Of a DNA stretch of 64,000 nt, positions 1-9,476 are shown in pieces. Every line of letters begins with the position of its first letter. Positions within the stretch are counted from its first letter, which is position 1. The notes beneath the pieces are model-generated. The model worked only from the letters and a program-made list of their open reading frames with translations. It had not been told where the DNA came from and did not search any database. The DNA is from Thermohalobaculum sp039180675 (GTDB taxonomy: Bacteria > Pseudomonadota > Alphaproteobacteria > Rhodobacterales > Rhodobacteraceae). The stretch lies in the NCBI GenBank assembly GCA_039180675.1, contig JBCDDC010000017.1, positions 43,665 through 107,664 on the forward strand, given 5' to 3'. A program made the translations under genes and the position numbers.

Positions 1-18
1 GCCGTCGCTGTCCGTCAT
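1..18 (-). CDS. start of a gene cut by the window edge, probably fecR-like anti-sigma factor
   Basis: Six codons (MTDSDG) are visible, starting with ATG on the minus strand and preceded by a GGGG purine run. The position directly downstream of a FecI-type sigma factor is where a FecR-family membrane anti-sigma regulator normally lies. The sequence is too short to show any domain, so the identity is an inference from gene order only. Confidence 0.35.
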
Positions 19-78
19 GATCCCCGCCCGCCAGTTCCAGCCTTGTGCCCCCTGCGCCCCCGCGACGGCCGAAGAAGC

Positions 79-570
79 CTAGCGGTCGAGGCGCTTGATG
101 ACATGGAGCAGCGCCGCGCCGACAAGCTGGTAGGCGCGGGATTCCGAGATCCCCAGCCGCCGGCCGATCTCCGCGCAGGACAGGCCCTCCACCCGGCTCA
201 TCCGGAAGGTGCTCATGGTCCGCGGGGGCAGCTCGCCCAACGCCTCGACCACCAGTTCGAGCTCCTGACGGGCGCTGATCACCCGCTCCATGTCCGGCGA
301 GGGGTCTTCGAGCAGTTTCTGGGTCTCAAGGCCCGTGCGCTCACGCCGCTTGCGCCGGTGCCAGTCGATCGCGAGGTTCTTGACGATCCGGGTGAGGATG
401 CGCCGGGAATGCTCGACCGGATAGGCATGGCGCTGCCATCTCAGCCAACTGTCCTGAACGATATCCTCGGCATTCTCCGGGCATTTCACGATCATACGGG
501 CAACTTCGATCAAATCGCCGCGATGTCGCAGGAAGCCTTCGACACTGTCGTCTGTGGGAGTTTGCATCAT
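79..570 (-). CDS. ECF RNA polymerase sigma factor, FecI type
   Basis: A 163-residue sigma-70 family protein. The region-2 motif AEDIVQDSWLRW near residue 40 (core-binding helix) and a C-terminal helix-turn-helix (LSCAEIGRRLGISESRAYQL) for -35 recognition are typical of FecI-type extracytoplasmic sigma factors, which direct transcription of iron-siderophore uptake genes. I chose the tandem ATG at 570/567 because upstream in-frame sequence lacks sigma similarity and would overrun the divergent GST gene. A TonB-dependent siderophore receptor at 2092 on the other strand and a probable fecR at the left edge support a FecI-FecR-receptor signalling unit. The promoter it recognises is not identifiable by eye. 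Confidence 0.88.
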   Translation of the reverse strand: MMQTPTDDSVEGFLRHRGDLIEVARMIVKCPENAEDIVQDSWLRWQRHAYPVEHSRRILTRIVKNLAIDWHRRKRRERTGLETQKLLEDPSPDMERVISARQELELVVEALGELPPRTMSTFRMSRVEGLSCAEIGRRLGISESRAYQLVGAALLHVIKRLDR

Positions 571-870
571 AGAGCGCCCGATTTCCGACAAAGCAAGCGC
601 CTGGCTGATGGGATGATTAGCTGAGCGGCTAACCTTATGCAGCACAGCGACAATCGCGTCCAGAAGAGGGCTCTTTATGTGATCTGACCGGCGGAAAGCC
701 GCGTTGTGTGTGTCATCGCTGCGACAGCGCTTCGGCGCATCAGGCGGGCCGCTTCGCCCCGTGATTTCGCCGCGATGACATGGAGTTAGGCACTGCAAAG
801 AAAGCGCCAGCGCACCATATTCGTGGGACGCGCCCGGCAGCGGCACATGAGTTTGAGCGAGAGAGCGACC
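571..870. other. intergenic region between divergent sigma factor and GST genes
   Basis: About 300 bases without a supported gene. The open frames here are extensions of the flanking genes and carry no recognisable protein similarity. It must hold the promoters for both divergent genes, but I see no convincing sigma-70 hexamers or operator palindromes. A GAGAG purine run at its right end serves as ribosome binding site of the GST gene. Confidence 0.5.
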
Positions 871-1920
871 ATGACGGAAAGATCACGCGGCCCCGACACG
901 TCGGTCGAGGAATCCCAGGAAGACGTGGCGGGCCGCCGGGCGCGTGGCGAGTTTGTACGCGGTGTCAGCGGCTTCCGCTCGGCGATCGGCGAGGACCCGG
1001 ATTTCCCGGCGGAGCCAGGGCGCTATCACCTCTTCGTCGCGCTCAACTGCCCCTGGTGCCACCGCGTGACGCTGGCGCGGCGCGTTCTGGGGCTGCAGGA
1101 CAGCCTGACGCTGGACGTCGCCTTCCCCAACCGGACAGGCGAAGACGATCCGGCGGGGCCGAACAACTGGGAGTTCAATCCCGACCGGGTGGCCAGCCTG
1201 ACCGGCATGCCGCTCGAGGAGTGTACGGGCGATACAGCCACGGGCGAGAATATGCGGATCGCGCGCCAGATCTACGAGGCCGAGGGGTCCGACGAACGCT
1301 CGCTCCCGATCCTGTTCGACCGCAAGAGCAGGCGGATCGTCTCGAACGAAAGCGCCGAGATCGTGCGCATGCTGGACCGGCAGGCCAGAGCGCTCGGCAG
1401 CACGATCCCTGATGCGCAGCGCCCCCGGCTCTATCCCGATTACGACCCCAAGCGGTGCGCCGAGATCGACCGGCTGAACGAGATGATCTATGTCGCGATC
1501 AACAACGGGGCCTACAAGGCGGGATTTTCCTCCGACCAGCAGGTCTATGAACAGGCCTTCAACGCCTATTTCGCCGCGCTGGATGAGCTGGAGGCGCATC
1601 TGAAAGGCAATGGCGGGCCGTTCCTGACCGGCGCGCATTTCACCGAAGCGGACCTTCGCCTCTTCCCGACGCTCTATCGGCACGATCCGGTCTATTACGT
1701 CCGGATGAAGCTGAACGGTGCGCGGATCGTCGATTACCCGCATCTCTGGCGCTGGCTCTGCCGGGTCTACGCGCTGAAGGGCGTGGCGGAGAGCGGCTCG
1801 CTCCTCCACTGCCGGCAGGGCTATTTCGGGCGGACCTGGAACAAGGTCGTGCCCCTTGGGCCCTTCAAGCCGATGCCCTATCCGGAAGCCTATCTGCACC
1901 CCGAGCTGGCCGGCCCCTAA
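871..1920 (+). CDS. glutathione S-transferase family, glutathionyl-hydroquinone reductase-like (Xi class, ECM4/YqjG)
   Basis: A 349-residue cytoplasmic enzyme. GRYHLFVALNCPWCHR (Cys60 and Cys63) is the N-terminal thioredoxin-fold active site of Xi-class GSTs, which reduce glutathionyl-hydroquinones with glutathione. The C-terminal helical domain contains the FTEADLRLFPTLYRHDPVYYV signature of this family near residue 260. Family members usually have CPWA; the second Cys here (CPWC) is a variant. The ATG at 871 is preceded by GAGAG with suitable spacing, so I prefer it over 823 or 847. It is followed by a siderophore receptor, but nothing shows co-transcription. Confidence 0.88.
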   Translation: MTERSRGPDTSVEESQEDVAGRRARGEFVRGVSGFRSAIGEDPDFPAEPGRYHLFVALNCPWCHRVTLARRVLGLQDSLTLDVAFPNRTGEDDPAGPNNWEFNPDRVASLTGMPLEECTGDTATGENMRIARQIYEAEGSDERSLPILFDRKSRRIVSNESAEIVRMLDRQARALGSTIPDAQRPRLYPDYDPKRCAEIDRLNEMIYVAINNGAYKAGFSSDQQVYEQAFNAYFAALDELEAHLKGNGGPFLTGAHFTEADLRLFPTLYRHDPVYYVRMKLNGARIVDYPHLWRWLCRVYALKGVAESGSLLHCRQGYFGRTWNKVVPLGPFKPMPYPEAYLHPELAGP

Positions 1921-2091
1921 GGCTGAGCGGGCTGGGACGCTATTCTTTCCCTATATCAGGGACTTATCCCGTAGAGGCCCCTTGCGCTCTTCTGACCAGT
2001 TGCTTAGAGAGCCGGGTTACGGGGTTTATGCAGACGATCGACCAGCCATCGCCAGTCCGTCATCTCAAAGCAGTGACATGGGGACTTGCCG

Positions 2092-4338
2092 ATGGAACGT
2101 GTTTTTTCACGCGGAATCATGATGTTTTGCGGAACACTTTTGGGCGCGGCCCAGGCGCCCGCGCAGGAGACCGGTCAGGCGGAGACAGGCGCGCAGACCA
2201 GCCAGTCCGCCACGCCCAGCGACACTGCGGTGGAGCTTAACCGGATTGTGGTCAGCGAGACCCTCGAGGACCCGACAGGGCCGGTCGATGGCTATCGTGC
2301 CCAGCGGTCAAGCTCGGGCACAAAGCTCGACATCCCGATCGAGGAGCTGCCGCTCTCGATCCAGGTTCTGCCGCGCGACATCATCGAGGACAGCAATGCC
2401 GACCGGGTCGAGGACACGGTTCTGGCGGCCACCGGTGCCGCCGTCGGCAACACCTTCGGCGCGATCAACGAGAGCTTCATCCTGCGCGGTTTCGCGGCCG
2501 ATGTCGCCGATAACGGCGCGCTCTCGACCTTTGGCCCGGTCCGGCGGCGCGATTCGGCGAATGTGGAGCGGATCGAGGTTTTGAGCGGCCCGGCTGGCGC
2601 GCTTTTCGGCTTTGGCCCGCCGGGCGGGGTGATCAACGTGGTCACCAAGAAGCCGCAGGAGGGCTTCTTCGCCGAGGGCCGCACCTCGGCCAGCAGCCGG
2701 GTGCGTCTGCGTCAGGAATTCGACATCAACACCCCGGTCTCGGAGACCTGGAACACCAATGCCCGCATTGTGGGCTCCCTCGAGGGGACCGACAGCTTCC
2801 GGTTCCGCCAGGCCTTCGACCAAAGTTTCCCCGAGAGCCGTCAGTTCGTCGCGCCCTCGATCTCGTTCGAGCCGACAGACGATCTCTCGGTCGTCTTCAA
2901 GGCACAGTATATGCGTGACGACGTGGTGTTCGACCGGGGCGTGCCGATCGATGCGGGCGGCGACGCGGTCACCGGCATCGACGCCTTCTTCGGCGACGAG
3001 GAGTTCAGCGATTTCCGTGTCCGCGCAATCATCGGCGATCTCGAGGTCGGCTACGAGATCAACGAGGATTGGGGCCTGAGCTTCCGCGGCTCGATCGACG
3101 ACAACAAGCGCGATGGCTTCTCGCTCGAGCCCGAGATCCTGTCGCCGATCTCCTTTCCGGGCGCTCTGCTTGGCCTACCGATCGATGTGGTCGCGGGTGA
3201 GACGGTCCTGCGCCAGCTCGAGGATCGCGATCAGGGCATCCGCCGCTTCTTCGGGCGGACCGACCTGAACGGGACGTTCCGGATCGGCCCGGTCTCGCAT
3301 GATCTTCTGCTCTCGGTCGATGCGCAGCGGACCAGGTCGGATTCCAAGATCGCGCAATCGGGCGTGATCGACGCGGTCTCGATCTTCGAGCCGGGCACGC
3401 CGACACCGCTGGACGCGAGCGATCTCGGTCCGCCCCTGATCACGGATACGGTGGTCGAGACGGTCAGCTTCACCTTCTTCGACAAGATAAGCTGGGGCGA
3501 GCGGCTCCACATCCTCGGCGGCGGCCGGGTCGACATCCTCGACCAGACGACCGAGAGCAGTTCCGCCGGCGTGATCGATATCAGCACCACCGAGTTTTCG
3601 CCCCGGGTCGGTCTGGTGGTGAGACCGATCGACAACCTCCCGGTTTCGGCCTTCTTCAGCTATGGCCAGTCGTTCGAGCCGAATACCGAGTTCTCGATCA
3701 CCGGCGCCCCGATCGAGCCGCAGATCGGGCGCACCTTCGAGGGCGGGGTCCGTGTCGACTTCCTCGACGGGGATCTGGGGCTGACGGTGACCGCGTTCGA
3801 CATCGCGCTCGAGAATGTTCCGGTCACCACCGATGCCACGTTCTTCGTCGGCTCCGAGCAGGAAAGCCGGGGGGTCGAGGTCGCCTTGCAGGGTGCGGTG
3901 ACCCCCAATTTCAACATCGTCGCGAACTACACCTATGTCGATTCAGAGCTCTCGAGCGTCGATCCGGGCGGTCTCGAACCCGCGCTTGGCGAGCCGCTGG
4001 CGGGCGTCCCGGAACATGCGTTCAGCGTGCTCGGCAGTTACAGTTTCGATCAGGGGACGCTCGACGGGCTGACGCTGACCGCGGGGCTCCGTTACCGGGG
4101 CGGCAGGCTGGCGACGAACAGTTTCGACGTTCCGATCCTCGGGATCCTAGATGCGATCGAGTTCGACAGCTTCGTCGATATCGACATCGGCGCAAGCTAC
4201 GTGCTGACCGAGGATGTCGAGCTCGAGGTCGGCATCAGCAACCTGCTCGATCAGGAGATCCTGCGCGGCAACACCGGCAATATCGCGATCCCCGAGCCCG
4301 GGATCGAAGGCTTCGCCGCCCTGACCGTGCGGTTCTGA
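2092..4338 (+). CDS. TonB-dependent siderophore receptor
   Basis: A 748-residue outer-membrane receptor that would import a ferric siderophore using TonB energy. An N-terminal signal peptide (MERVFSRGIMMFCGTLLGAAQA) is followed by a short IVVSETLE stretch that may be the TonB box. The plug domain has the usual siderophore-receptor features: LPLSIQVLPRDII, FILRGF, VERIEVLSGPAGALFGFGPPGG and INVVTKKP. A beta-barrel ends in a C-terminal aromatic residue (LTVRF). No N-terminal signalling (STN) domain is visible, so it may not itself signal to a FecR protein. ATG 2092 follows GGGGA at 2080-2084; an in-frame TTG at 2086 is less likely. Substrate is unknown. Confidence 0.92.
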   Translation: MERVFSRGIMMFCGTLLGAAQAPAQETGQAETGAQTSQSATPSDTAVELNRIVVSETLEDPTGPVDGYRAQRSSSGTKLDIPIEELPLSIQVLPRDIIEDSNADRVEDTVLAATGAAVGNTFGAINESFILRGFAADVADNGALSTFGPVRRRDSANVERIEVLSGPAGALFGFGPPGGVINVVTKKPQEGFFAEGRTSASSRVRLRQEFDINTPVSETWNTNARIVGSLEGTDSFRFRQAFDQSFPESRQFVAPSISFEPTDDLSVVFKAQYMRDDVVFDRGVPIDAGGDAVTGIDAFFGDEEFSDFRVRAIIGDLEVGYEINEDWGLSFRGSIDDNKRDGFSLEPEILSPISFPGALLGLPIDVVAGETVLRQLEDRDQGIRRFFGRTDLNGTFRIGPVSHDLLLSVDAQRTRSDSKIAQSGVIDAVSIFEPGTPTPLDASDLGPPLITDTVVETVSFTFFDKISWGERLHILGGGRVDILDQTTESSSAGVIDISTTEFSPRVGLVVRPIDNLPVSAFFSYGQSFEPNTEFSITGAPIEPQIGRTFEGGVRVDFLDGDLGLTVTAFDIALENVPVTTDATFFVGSEQESRGVEVALQGAVTPNFNIVANYTYVDSELSSVDPGGLEPALGEPLAGVPEHAFSVLGSYSFDQGTLDGLTLTAGLRYRGGRLATNSFDVPILGILDAIEFDSFVDIDIGASYVLTEDVELEVGISNLLDQEILRGNTGNIAIPEPGIEGFAALTVRF

Positions 4339-4371
4339 CCGGTTATTCGGCGGCGCCCCTGGCGCCTGGGA

Positions 4372-5232
4372 TCACGCCGTCTTGGCCGCCCCTGCCGGTT
4401 CAGCACGCTCGATATGCGTCTGGGTGACCAGCACGCCGGCATCGTCCTCATCCCGGTCGGTGACCAGCATCCGGCCGGGGGTGTGGGTGATGCAGATCGG
4501 CGGTCTGGCGGCGCGCAGCACGTTCTGCGGGGTCACCCCGCAAGCCCAGAAGACAGGGACATCGCGAGGCGCAATGACCGTAGGCTCCCCCCAATCCGGA
4601 CGCTCGAGATCGGCAATCCCGATAGCGGCCGGATCGCCCGTGTGGATCGGCGCGCCATGGGCATGGCCATAGGCCGAGGTGATCCTTTGGGCGAGCTCCA
4701 CCTGCGCCTCGGGGATCGCGCGCATCGACACCACCATCGTGCCCTGGAAGGGGCCGACCGCCTCCAGCGCGATATCGGTCGCATACATCGGCACCGTGGT
4801 GTTCGCCTCGATATGTTTCTGCCGGATCCCGGCGGCGGCGAGCGCACGCTCGAAGGTAAACGAACAGCCGAGCGCGAAGGCCACCATATCGTCGCGCCAC
4901 AGATCGCCGATCTCGTGGACCGTGTCGGTGAGCACGCCGTCCCGGTAGACATTGTAGCTCGGCACATCGGTGCGGATGTCGATATCGCCCAGCGCGGGCA
5001 TCATCGGATCGCCCCGGCGCGACAGGCCGACCAGTGGGCAGGGCCGGGCGTTGCGGCGGCAGAACTCGAGGAAATCATCGGCATACCCATCGCCCAGAAT
5101 GGCGAGGTTGGCCTGCAGCCGGCCGGGGGCGAATCCCGCCGTATGGCCACGATAGCGCCCGGCGCGAATATGGCCGCGCACCATATCGACGGGCTGTTTC
5201 CGGAGTGTTTCGTAATCGGCCGAGGTCATCAT
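4372..5232 (-). CDS. putative hydro-lyase, DUF1445 / YcsI / D-glutamate cyclase-like family
   Basis: A 286-residue soluble protein spanning the whole DUF1445 family. Family-like stretches are GFAPGRLQANLAIL near residue 35, the region around SYNVYRDG near residue 90, ALGCSFTFERAL near 120, NTTVPMYATDI near 143 and FWACGVTPQNVL near 225. One eukaryotic relative is a D-glutamate cyclase; bacterial members are annotated only as putative hydro-lyases, so the substrate is not known. ATG 5232 is preceded by AAAGGACAGGA. It lies divergently next to a TRAP transporter, which may supply its substrate (inference). Confidence 0.88.
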   Translation of the reverse strand: MMTSADYETLRKQPVDMVRGHIRAGRYRGHTAGFAPGRLQANLAILGDGYADDFLEFCRRNARPCPLVGLSRRGDPMMPALGDIDIRTDVPSYNVYRDGVLTDTVHEIGDLWRDDMVAFALGCSFTFERALAAAGIRQKHIEANTTVPMYATDIALEAVGPFQGTMVVSMRAIPEAQVELAQRITSAYGHAHGAPIHTGDPAAIGIADLERPDWGEPTVIAPRDVPVFWACGVTPQNVLRAARPPICITHTPGRMLVTDRDEDDAGVLVTQTHIERAEPAGAAKTA

Positions 5233-5466
5233 TCCTGTCCTTTTTCCACCACTTCAACATGCCCCCGCCGCCCCAGCGACGCAAGCGACCGGGGTCTTCC
5301 CGGTCGATCGGAAACCAGATCGAAGCGGTGGTGCCCGCAATTTCGGGTCATTAGGCCGCCCCGCATCGACCTCCGCAGCCCACTTTAACACTTGGCCTGC
5401 GCAAACCTCTGTGGCTATCGTTTCCGGGAAGAGGCCGAAAAGGCGCTCAAACAGGGAGAATCGAGA

Positions 5467-6519
5467 ATGAAGAACGCACTCTGCGCAGCATTGGCGGCGG
5501 CCCTCTTGGCCAGCACAGCCCATGCCGATGTGGAAGAGAAGGAATTCCTGGTCGTCGGCACCTGGGGCAATCTCTTCAACTGGAAAGAACATGAAAGCCG
5601 GATGTGGAACAACGTCCTGCCCGAGGCTTCGGGCGGCAAGCTCACCGCGAACGCCAAGCCCTATACCGAGCTTGGCCTCTCCGGCTACGAGGTCGTCAAA
5701 CAGCTCGAACTCGGCGCCTATGACGCCGTTCACGCCCTGACGACCTATACGAGCCAGGACAGCCCGCCGCTGGAGGGGATCGATCTGGCCGGGGTCTTCC
5801 AGGACTTCGCGACCTATCGCAAGGCGCTCAAGGCCTATGAGCCGGTCATCCGCCGTGAGCTGCGCGACAAGTACAATGCCGAGCTGATCATGCTCTACAC
5901 CTTCCCGTCGCAGCAGCTCTTCTGCAAGCTGGACGGCGGCAAGAGCGGGCATCTGGCAAGCCTGAAGGGCACCAAGATCCGGACCTATTCGACCTCGCTG
6001 GCCGATTTCATCGAGGGGCTCGGCGCCTCGTCGGTGACGATCGCGTTCTCCGAGGCGGTTCCGGCGCTGGAAAAGGGCGTGGCGACCTGTGGCACGACCG
6101 GCACCGCGCCCGCCTACAACGCGAAATGGTACCAGGTGACCACCCATAACGTGCGGGTCAAGCTGGGCTATGCCGCGACCTTCATGGCCTTCAACGGCGA
6201 AGCCTGGGATGAGCTGTCGGAAGAGACCCGCGCGCTGATCCGCGAGAATGCAGCCAAGGTCGAGAACGACATCTGGGAGTCGATCGAGGCAACCGATGCC
6301 ATGGCGGCCACCTGCAACACCACCGGCCCGTGCGACTGGGGCGAGACCGGCGGCCTCGTGCCCATCGAGATGAACGATGAGGACAACGCGATCATCAAGG
6401 ATGTGGTCGAGAACACCGTTCTCAAGCGTTTCGCCGAGCGTTGCGGTAAAGCCTGCGCCGAGGAGTGGAACGCGACCATGGGCCAGATCGCGGGCGTCCA
6501 GGCGCCCCTGCCCGAGTAA
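5467..6519 (+). CDS. dctP: TRAP transporter substrate-binding protein, DctP family
   Basis: A 350-residue periplasmic binding protein. The signal peptide is MKNALCAALAAALLASTAHA and cleavage is expected after AHA. The mature part has the DctP fold landmarks: a lobe with KPYTELGLSGYEVVKQLELGA, the SQQLFCK hinge region, LKGTKIRTYS, and VPALEKGVATCGTTGTA, where DctP proteins place the ligand-binding segment. The start at 5467 follows a GGGAGAA ribosome binding site. It is the first gene of a dctP-dctQ-dctM unit. The ligand, usually an organic acid in this family, cannot be deduced. Confidence 0.92.
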   Translation: MKNALCAALAAALLASTAHADVEEKEFLVVGTWGNLFNWKEHESRMWNNVLPEASGGKLTANAKPYTELGLSGYEVVKQLELGAYDAVHALTTYTSQDSPPLEGIDLAGVFQDFATYRKALKAYEPVIRRELRDKYNAELIMLYTFPSQQLFCKLDGGKSGHLASLKGTKIRTYSTSLADFIEGLGASSVTIAFSEAVPALEKGVATCGTTGTAPAYNAKWYQVTTHNVRVKLGYAATFMAFNGEAWDELSEETRALIRENAAKVENDIWESIEATDAMAATCNTTGPCDWGETGGLVPIEMNDEDNAIIKDVVENTVLKRFAERCGKACAEEWNATMGQIAGVQAPLPE

Positions 6520-6564
6520 CCGAACCGGCGCCGCGCCCTGCCCGGGCGCGGCCTCCTCGCGCCC

Positions 6565-7185
6565 GTGGATCTTCTCGACCGGATATACAAGGCCCTCGAG
6601 CGCGTCTCGCTATGGGCCGTCTGGGCAGGTGGCCTCGCGCTCCTGCTTGCGGCGATCATGATCGTGATCGAGGTCGTGGGCCGCAAGATCGGCGGGACCA
6701 CGGTTCTGGGCCTGACGATCCCCGCGTTCCGCGTGCCGGGGTCGGATGAGTACTCCGGCTATGTCTTCGCCGGGGCGACGGTCTGGGCCTATGCCTATTG
6801 CCTGATCCACCGCAGCCATATCCGGATTGACGCGCTCTACAACCTGTTCCCGCAACGGGTGCGCGCGGTGCTCGACGTGATCGGGCTGGCGCTGCTCGGC
6901 GTCTATGTCCTCTATCTCACCGAGCGGGCCTGGATTGTCTTCATCGGAACGCTGGAGAAGGGATCGAAGGCGGCAACGCCCCAGCAGACCCCGCTCTGGC
7001 TGCCGCAGGGGATCTGGGTCTCGGGGCTGACCTTCTTTGCCATCGTGACGCTCTTTCTGTTTCTCTACACCACCCTCTACCTCATCCGCGGGCGCAGCGA
7101 CCGGGTGCAGCAGCTCGCGGGAACCATGTCCGTGGATGAAGAGGTCGCGGAGGAAACCCGCGGCATGAGCGAGATCGACAAATGA
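6565..7185 (+). CDS. dctQ: TRAP transporter small permease, DctQ family
   Basis: A 206-residue membrane protein with four hydrophobic segments (about residues 18-38, 62-82, 93-115 and 148-172), as expected for the small subunit of a TRAP transporter. It couples the binding protein to the large permease. Translation starts at GTG 6565. The loop between the first two segments (about residues 42-57) is longer than in short DctQ proteins. The stop overlaps the ATG of dctM by four bases, so the two permease genes are translationally coupled. Confidence 0.88.
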   Translation: MDLLDRIYKALERVSLWAVWAGGLALLLAAIMIVIEVVGRKIGGTTVLGLTIPAFRVPGSDEYSGYVFAGATVWAYAYCLIHRSHIRIDALYNLFPQRVRAVLDVIGLALLGVYVLYLTERAWIVFIGTLEKGSKAATPQQTPLWLPQGIWVSGLTFFAIVTLFLFLYTTLYLIRGRSDRVQQLAGTMSVDEEVAEETRGMSEIDK

Positions 7186-8501
7186 AGAGCATCGTCGCCC
7201 TCTTCAAGGCCGGCTCGCCCTGGTCGATCATCATCGCGCTGCTCGTCCTCGTGCTCGCCGCCGTGCCCGTGGCGGCAGTGCTCGGGCTCCTCTCCATCGG
7301 GCTCGATCAGGTCTACATGCGCGGGCGCCTGATCCGCGCGATGGGAGAGAACACCTGGGAGCAGCAGAAGAATTTCCTGCTCATCGCCATCCCGATGTTC
7401 ATCCTGATGGGAGAGATCATCCTGCGCGCCGGGATCGCGCGGCGGATGTACGAGGCGGTGGCGGGCTGGCTGAGCTGGCTGCCCGGCGGCCTGATGCACG
7501 CCAACATCGCCTCCTGCGCGATCTTTGCCGCCACATCGGGCTCGTCGGTTGCGACCGCCGCGACCATCGGCACCGTCGCCTACCCCGAGATCGAGAGCCG
7601 CAAGTATAATGAGGGGCTGTTCCTCGGCTCGATCGCTGCGGGCGGGACGCTCGGCATCCTGATCCCGCCGTCGATCAACCTGATCCTCTATGGCTTCATC
7701 ACCGACACCTCGGTGCCGGAGTTGTTCCTCGCGGGCTTCATCCCGGGCCTGCTGCTCTCCACGCTGTTCCTGGTGATCATCCTGATCGCCTGCCTGATCC
7801 GGCCCGAATGGGGCGGTGAGCAGCCCAAGGTCACCTGGGGCGACCGCATCAGGAGCCTGCCGGACCTGATCCCACCCCTGCTGCTCATCATCGGCGTGAT
7901 GGGCTCGATCTACGGCGGCATCGCGACACCGACCGAGGCGGCGGCCGTTGGCGTGCTCTTCTCCCTGATCCTGGCGATGTGGACCCGCACCCTCTCGGCC
8001 ACGATGCTCAAGGGCGCGTTCGAGAGCACGATGCGCATCAGCGCGATGATCATGTTCATCATCCTCGCCGCCGTCTTCCTCAATTTCGTGCTCGGCTTTC
8101 TGGGGGTCACCCAGGCGCTGATCGCGTTTATCGGAGAGCTCGGCTGGACCCCGCTTGAGACCATGATCGCGCTGGTCGTCTTCTACCTGATCCTCGGCAT
8201 GTTCATGGAGACGCTGAGCATGATGCTGACCACCGTGCCGGTGGTCTTCCCTCTGGTCGTCGGCATGGGGTTCGACCCGGTCTGGTTCGGCATTCTGGTG
8301 ATCGTGCTGATGGAGGCCGCGCTGATCACGCCGCCGATTGGCGTGAACCTCTATGTCGTCCAGGGCATCCGCTCCCGCGGTGGACCGTTCGGCGATGTCG
8401 CCTGGGGCGCCCTGCCCTTTGTGCTCATGATGATCGCGATGGCGGCGCTCCTGATCGCCTTCCCCCAGATCGCGATCTGGCTGCCGCAACAGGTCTACTG
8501 A
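7182..8501 (+). CDS. dctM: TRAP transporter large permease, DctM family
   Basis: A 439-residue inner-membrane protein of about twelve hydrophobic segments, with family motifs IPMFILMGEIILRAG near residue 68, ATSGSSVATAATIG near residue 112, GSIAAGGTLGILIPPS near residue 150 and EAALITPPIGVNLYV near residue 378. It is the sodium-driven transport subunit that works with DctP and DctQ. It starts inside the dctQ stop codon (ATGA). It converges with the next gene, leaving only six bases between the stops, so any shared terminator must lie inside coding sequence. Confidence 0.95.
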   Translation: MKSIVALFKAGSPWSIIIALLVLVLAAVPVAAVLGLLSIGLDQVYMRGRLIRAMGENTWEQQKNFLLIAIPMFILMGEIILRAGIARRMYEAVAGWLSWLPGGLMHANIASCAIFAATSGSSVATAATIGTVAYPEIESRKYNEGLFLGSIAAGGTLGILIPPSINLILYGFITDTSVPELFLAGFIPGLLLSTLFLVIILIACLIRPEWGGEQPKVTWGDRIRSLPDLIPPLLLIIGVMGSIYGGIATPTEAAAVGVLFSLILAMWTRTLSATMLKGAFESTMRISAMIMFIILAAVFLNFVLGFLGVTQALIAFIGELGWTPLETMIALVVFYLILGMFMETLSMMLTTVPVVFPLVVGMGFDPVWFGILVIVLMEAALITPPIGVNLYVVQGIRSRGGPFGDVAWGALPFVLMMIAMAALLIAFPQIAIWLPQQVY

Positions 8502-8507
8502 CCGGCC

Positions 8508-9398
8508 CTACTCCTGCGGCAGGTCCAACCCGTGCGCCCGGTGCCAGGCATCGACGTCAAAGGCGACGTGATCGCCGAACGAATGCACCTCAACCTCATC
8601 GGGCAGCGTGTCGGGTGTGTAGGAGACCTCTGACACCTCCAAGTGATGGACACGCGGCTGGTCCGCGAGCCACCAGGTGACCGGCAAGAGCGTGCTTTGC
8701 CGCTGGACCACGTTCCAAGTGTAGTAGTGATGCGGCACCACGATCTTGGGCGCCACCCGCTCGATGACGTCGGCCACCCGGCGGTTGCCCATCACATGCT
8801 GGCTGTCATCCACCGGCATCAGCAGAATGTCGATGCGGCCGAGCCGGGCCCAGATCTCCTCCGGCGGGTTCGGGCGGTTGTCGCCCCAGTGCAGGATGCG
8901 CAGGCCGCCGGTCTCGACGACGATCAGGCAGTTGTCCCACGAGCGCGCATTATCGGGCGGGTCGAGCTTCTGCCCGCCGAAATACGAGTTGATCTTGCGG
9001 AAGTCATAGGTCGCATCGCTCGGATCGATGGCGTGCTTGTCGGCCACGCCCTCGATGCGGAGATCGGCGAATTCATAGGTTCCGATCAGCCGGTCGAGCA
9101 GCACGCTCGCATCCAGCCGGTGCAGGGCGTCATGGTCGAAATGGGCATGTGTGGAGACGCCGATATCGACCGCCGTCTCGGGGAAATCGTGAAAGTACCA
9201 GTCCCACTTGCCGGTCGGCAGGTTGCGCCACGGGTCGATCATGACCGTGAGACCGGAAGGTGCGGTGATCCGGAACGCCGAGGAGCCGAAGAACGCCAGC
9301 TTCACCGGGCCCTCCGCCTGAGCCTCGCCTTGGAACGCGATCATCCGGTTCTGGTTCGATACCTGCCGCCAGGCGCTGGCGCCTGTGTCGATTGTCAT
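8508..9398 (-). CDS. metallo-beta-lactamase-fold hydrolase, UlaG/L-ascorbate-6-phosphate lactonase-like
   Basis: A 296-residue cytoplasmic enzyme (no signal peptide). STHAHFDHDAL near residue 82 is the metal-binding HxHxDH motif. A second group (ILHWGDN near 168, then DDSQHVMG and VPHHYYTW) supplies the remaining ligands seen in UlaG-type lactonases. Substrate is unknown. It lies beside a TRAP transporter and a DUF1445 protein; a role in degrading the imported compound is possible but unproven. ATG 9398 is followed by good family similarity from residue 30 onward. Confidence 0.85.
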   Translation of the reverse strand: MTIDTGASAWRQVSNQNRMIAFQGEAQAEGPVKLAFFGSSAFRITAPSGLTVMIDPWRNLPTGKWDWYFHDFPETAVDIGVSTHAHFDHDALHRLDASVLLDRLIGTYEFADLRIEGVADKHAIDPSDATYDFRKINSYFGGQKLDPPDNARSWDNCLIVVETGGLRILHWGDNRPNPPEEIWARLGRIDILLMPVDDSQHVMGNRRVADVIERVAPKIVVPHHYYTWNVVQRQSTLLPVTWWLADQPRVHHLEVSEVSYTPDTLPDEVEVHSFGDHVAFDVDAWHRAHGLDLPQE

Positions 9399-9476
9399 GG
9401 CTCGCTCCCCTTCTTGACCGCCGGGACATGCGCGGCCATCCTTTTCCCACGTCCATCAAAGGTCAAGGAGCGCGCC

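Noticed and set aside
4352..4366. GGCGCC-CCT-GGCGCC hairpin between the siderophore receptor and the DUF1445 gene as a terminator
   Set aside because: The loop has only three bases and no T-run follows on either strand.
5254..6147. 297-codon minus-strand frame opposite dctP
   Set aside because: Shadow frame; dctP has a signal peptide, ribosome binding site and family motifs.
7077..8489. 470-codon minus-strand frame rich in Asp, His and Arg
   Set aside because: Antisense shadow of dctM; no domain, and dctM has clear membrane motifs and coupling to dctQ.
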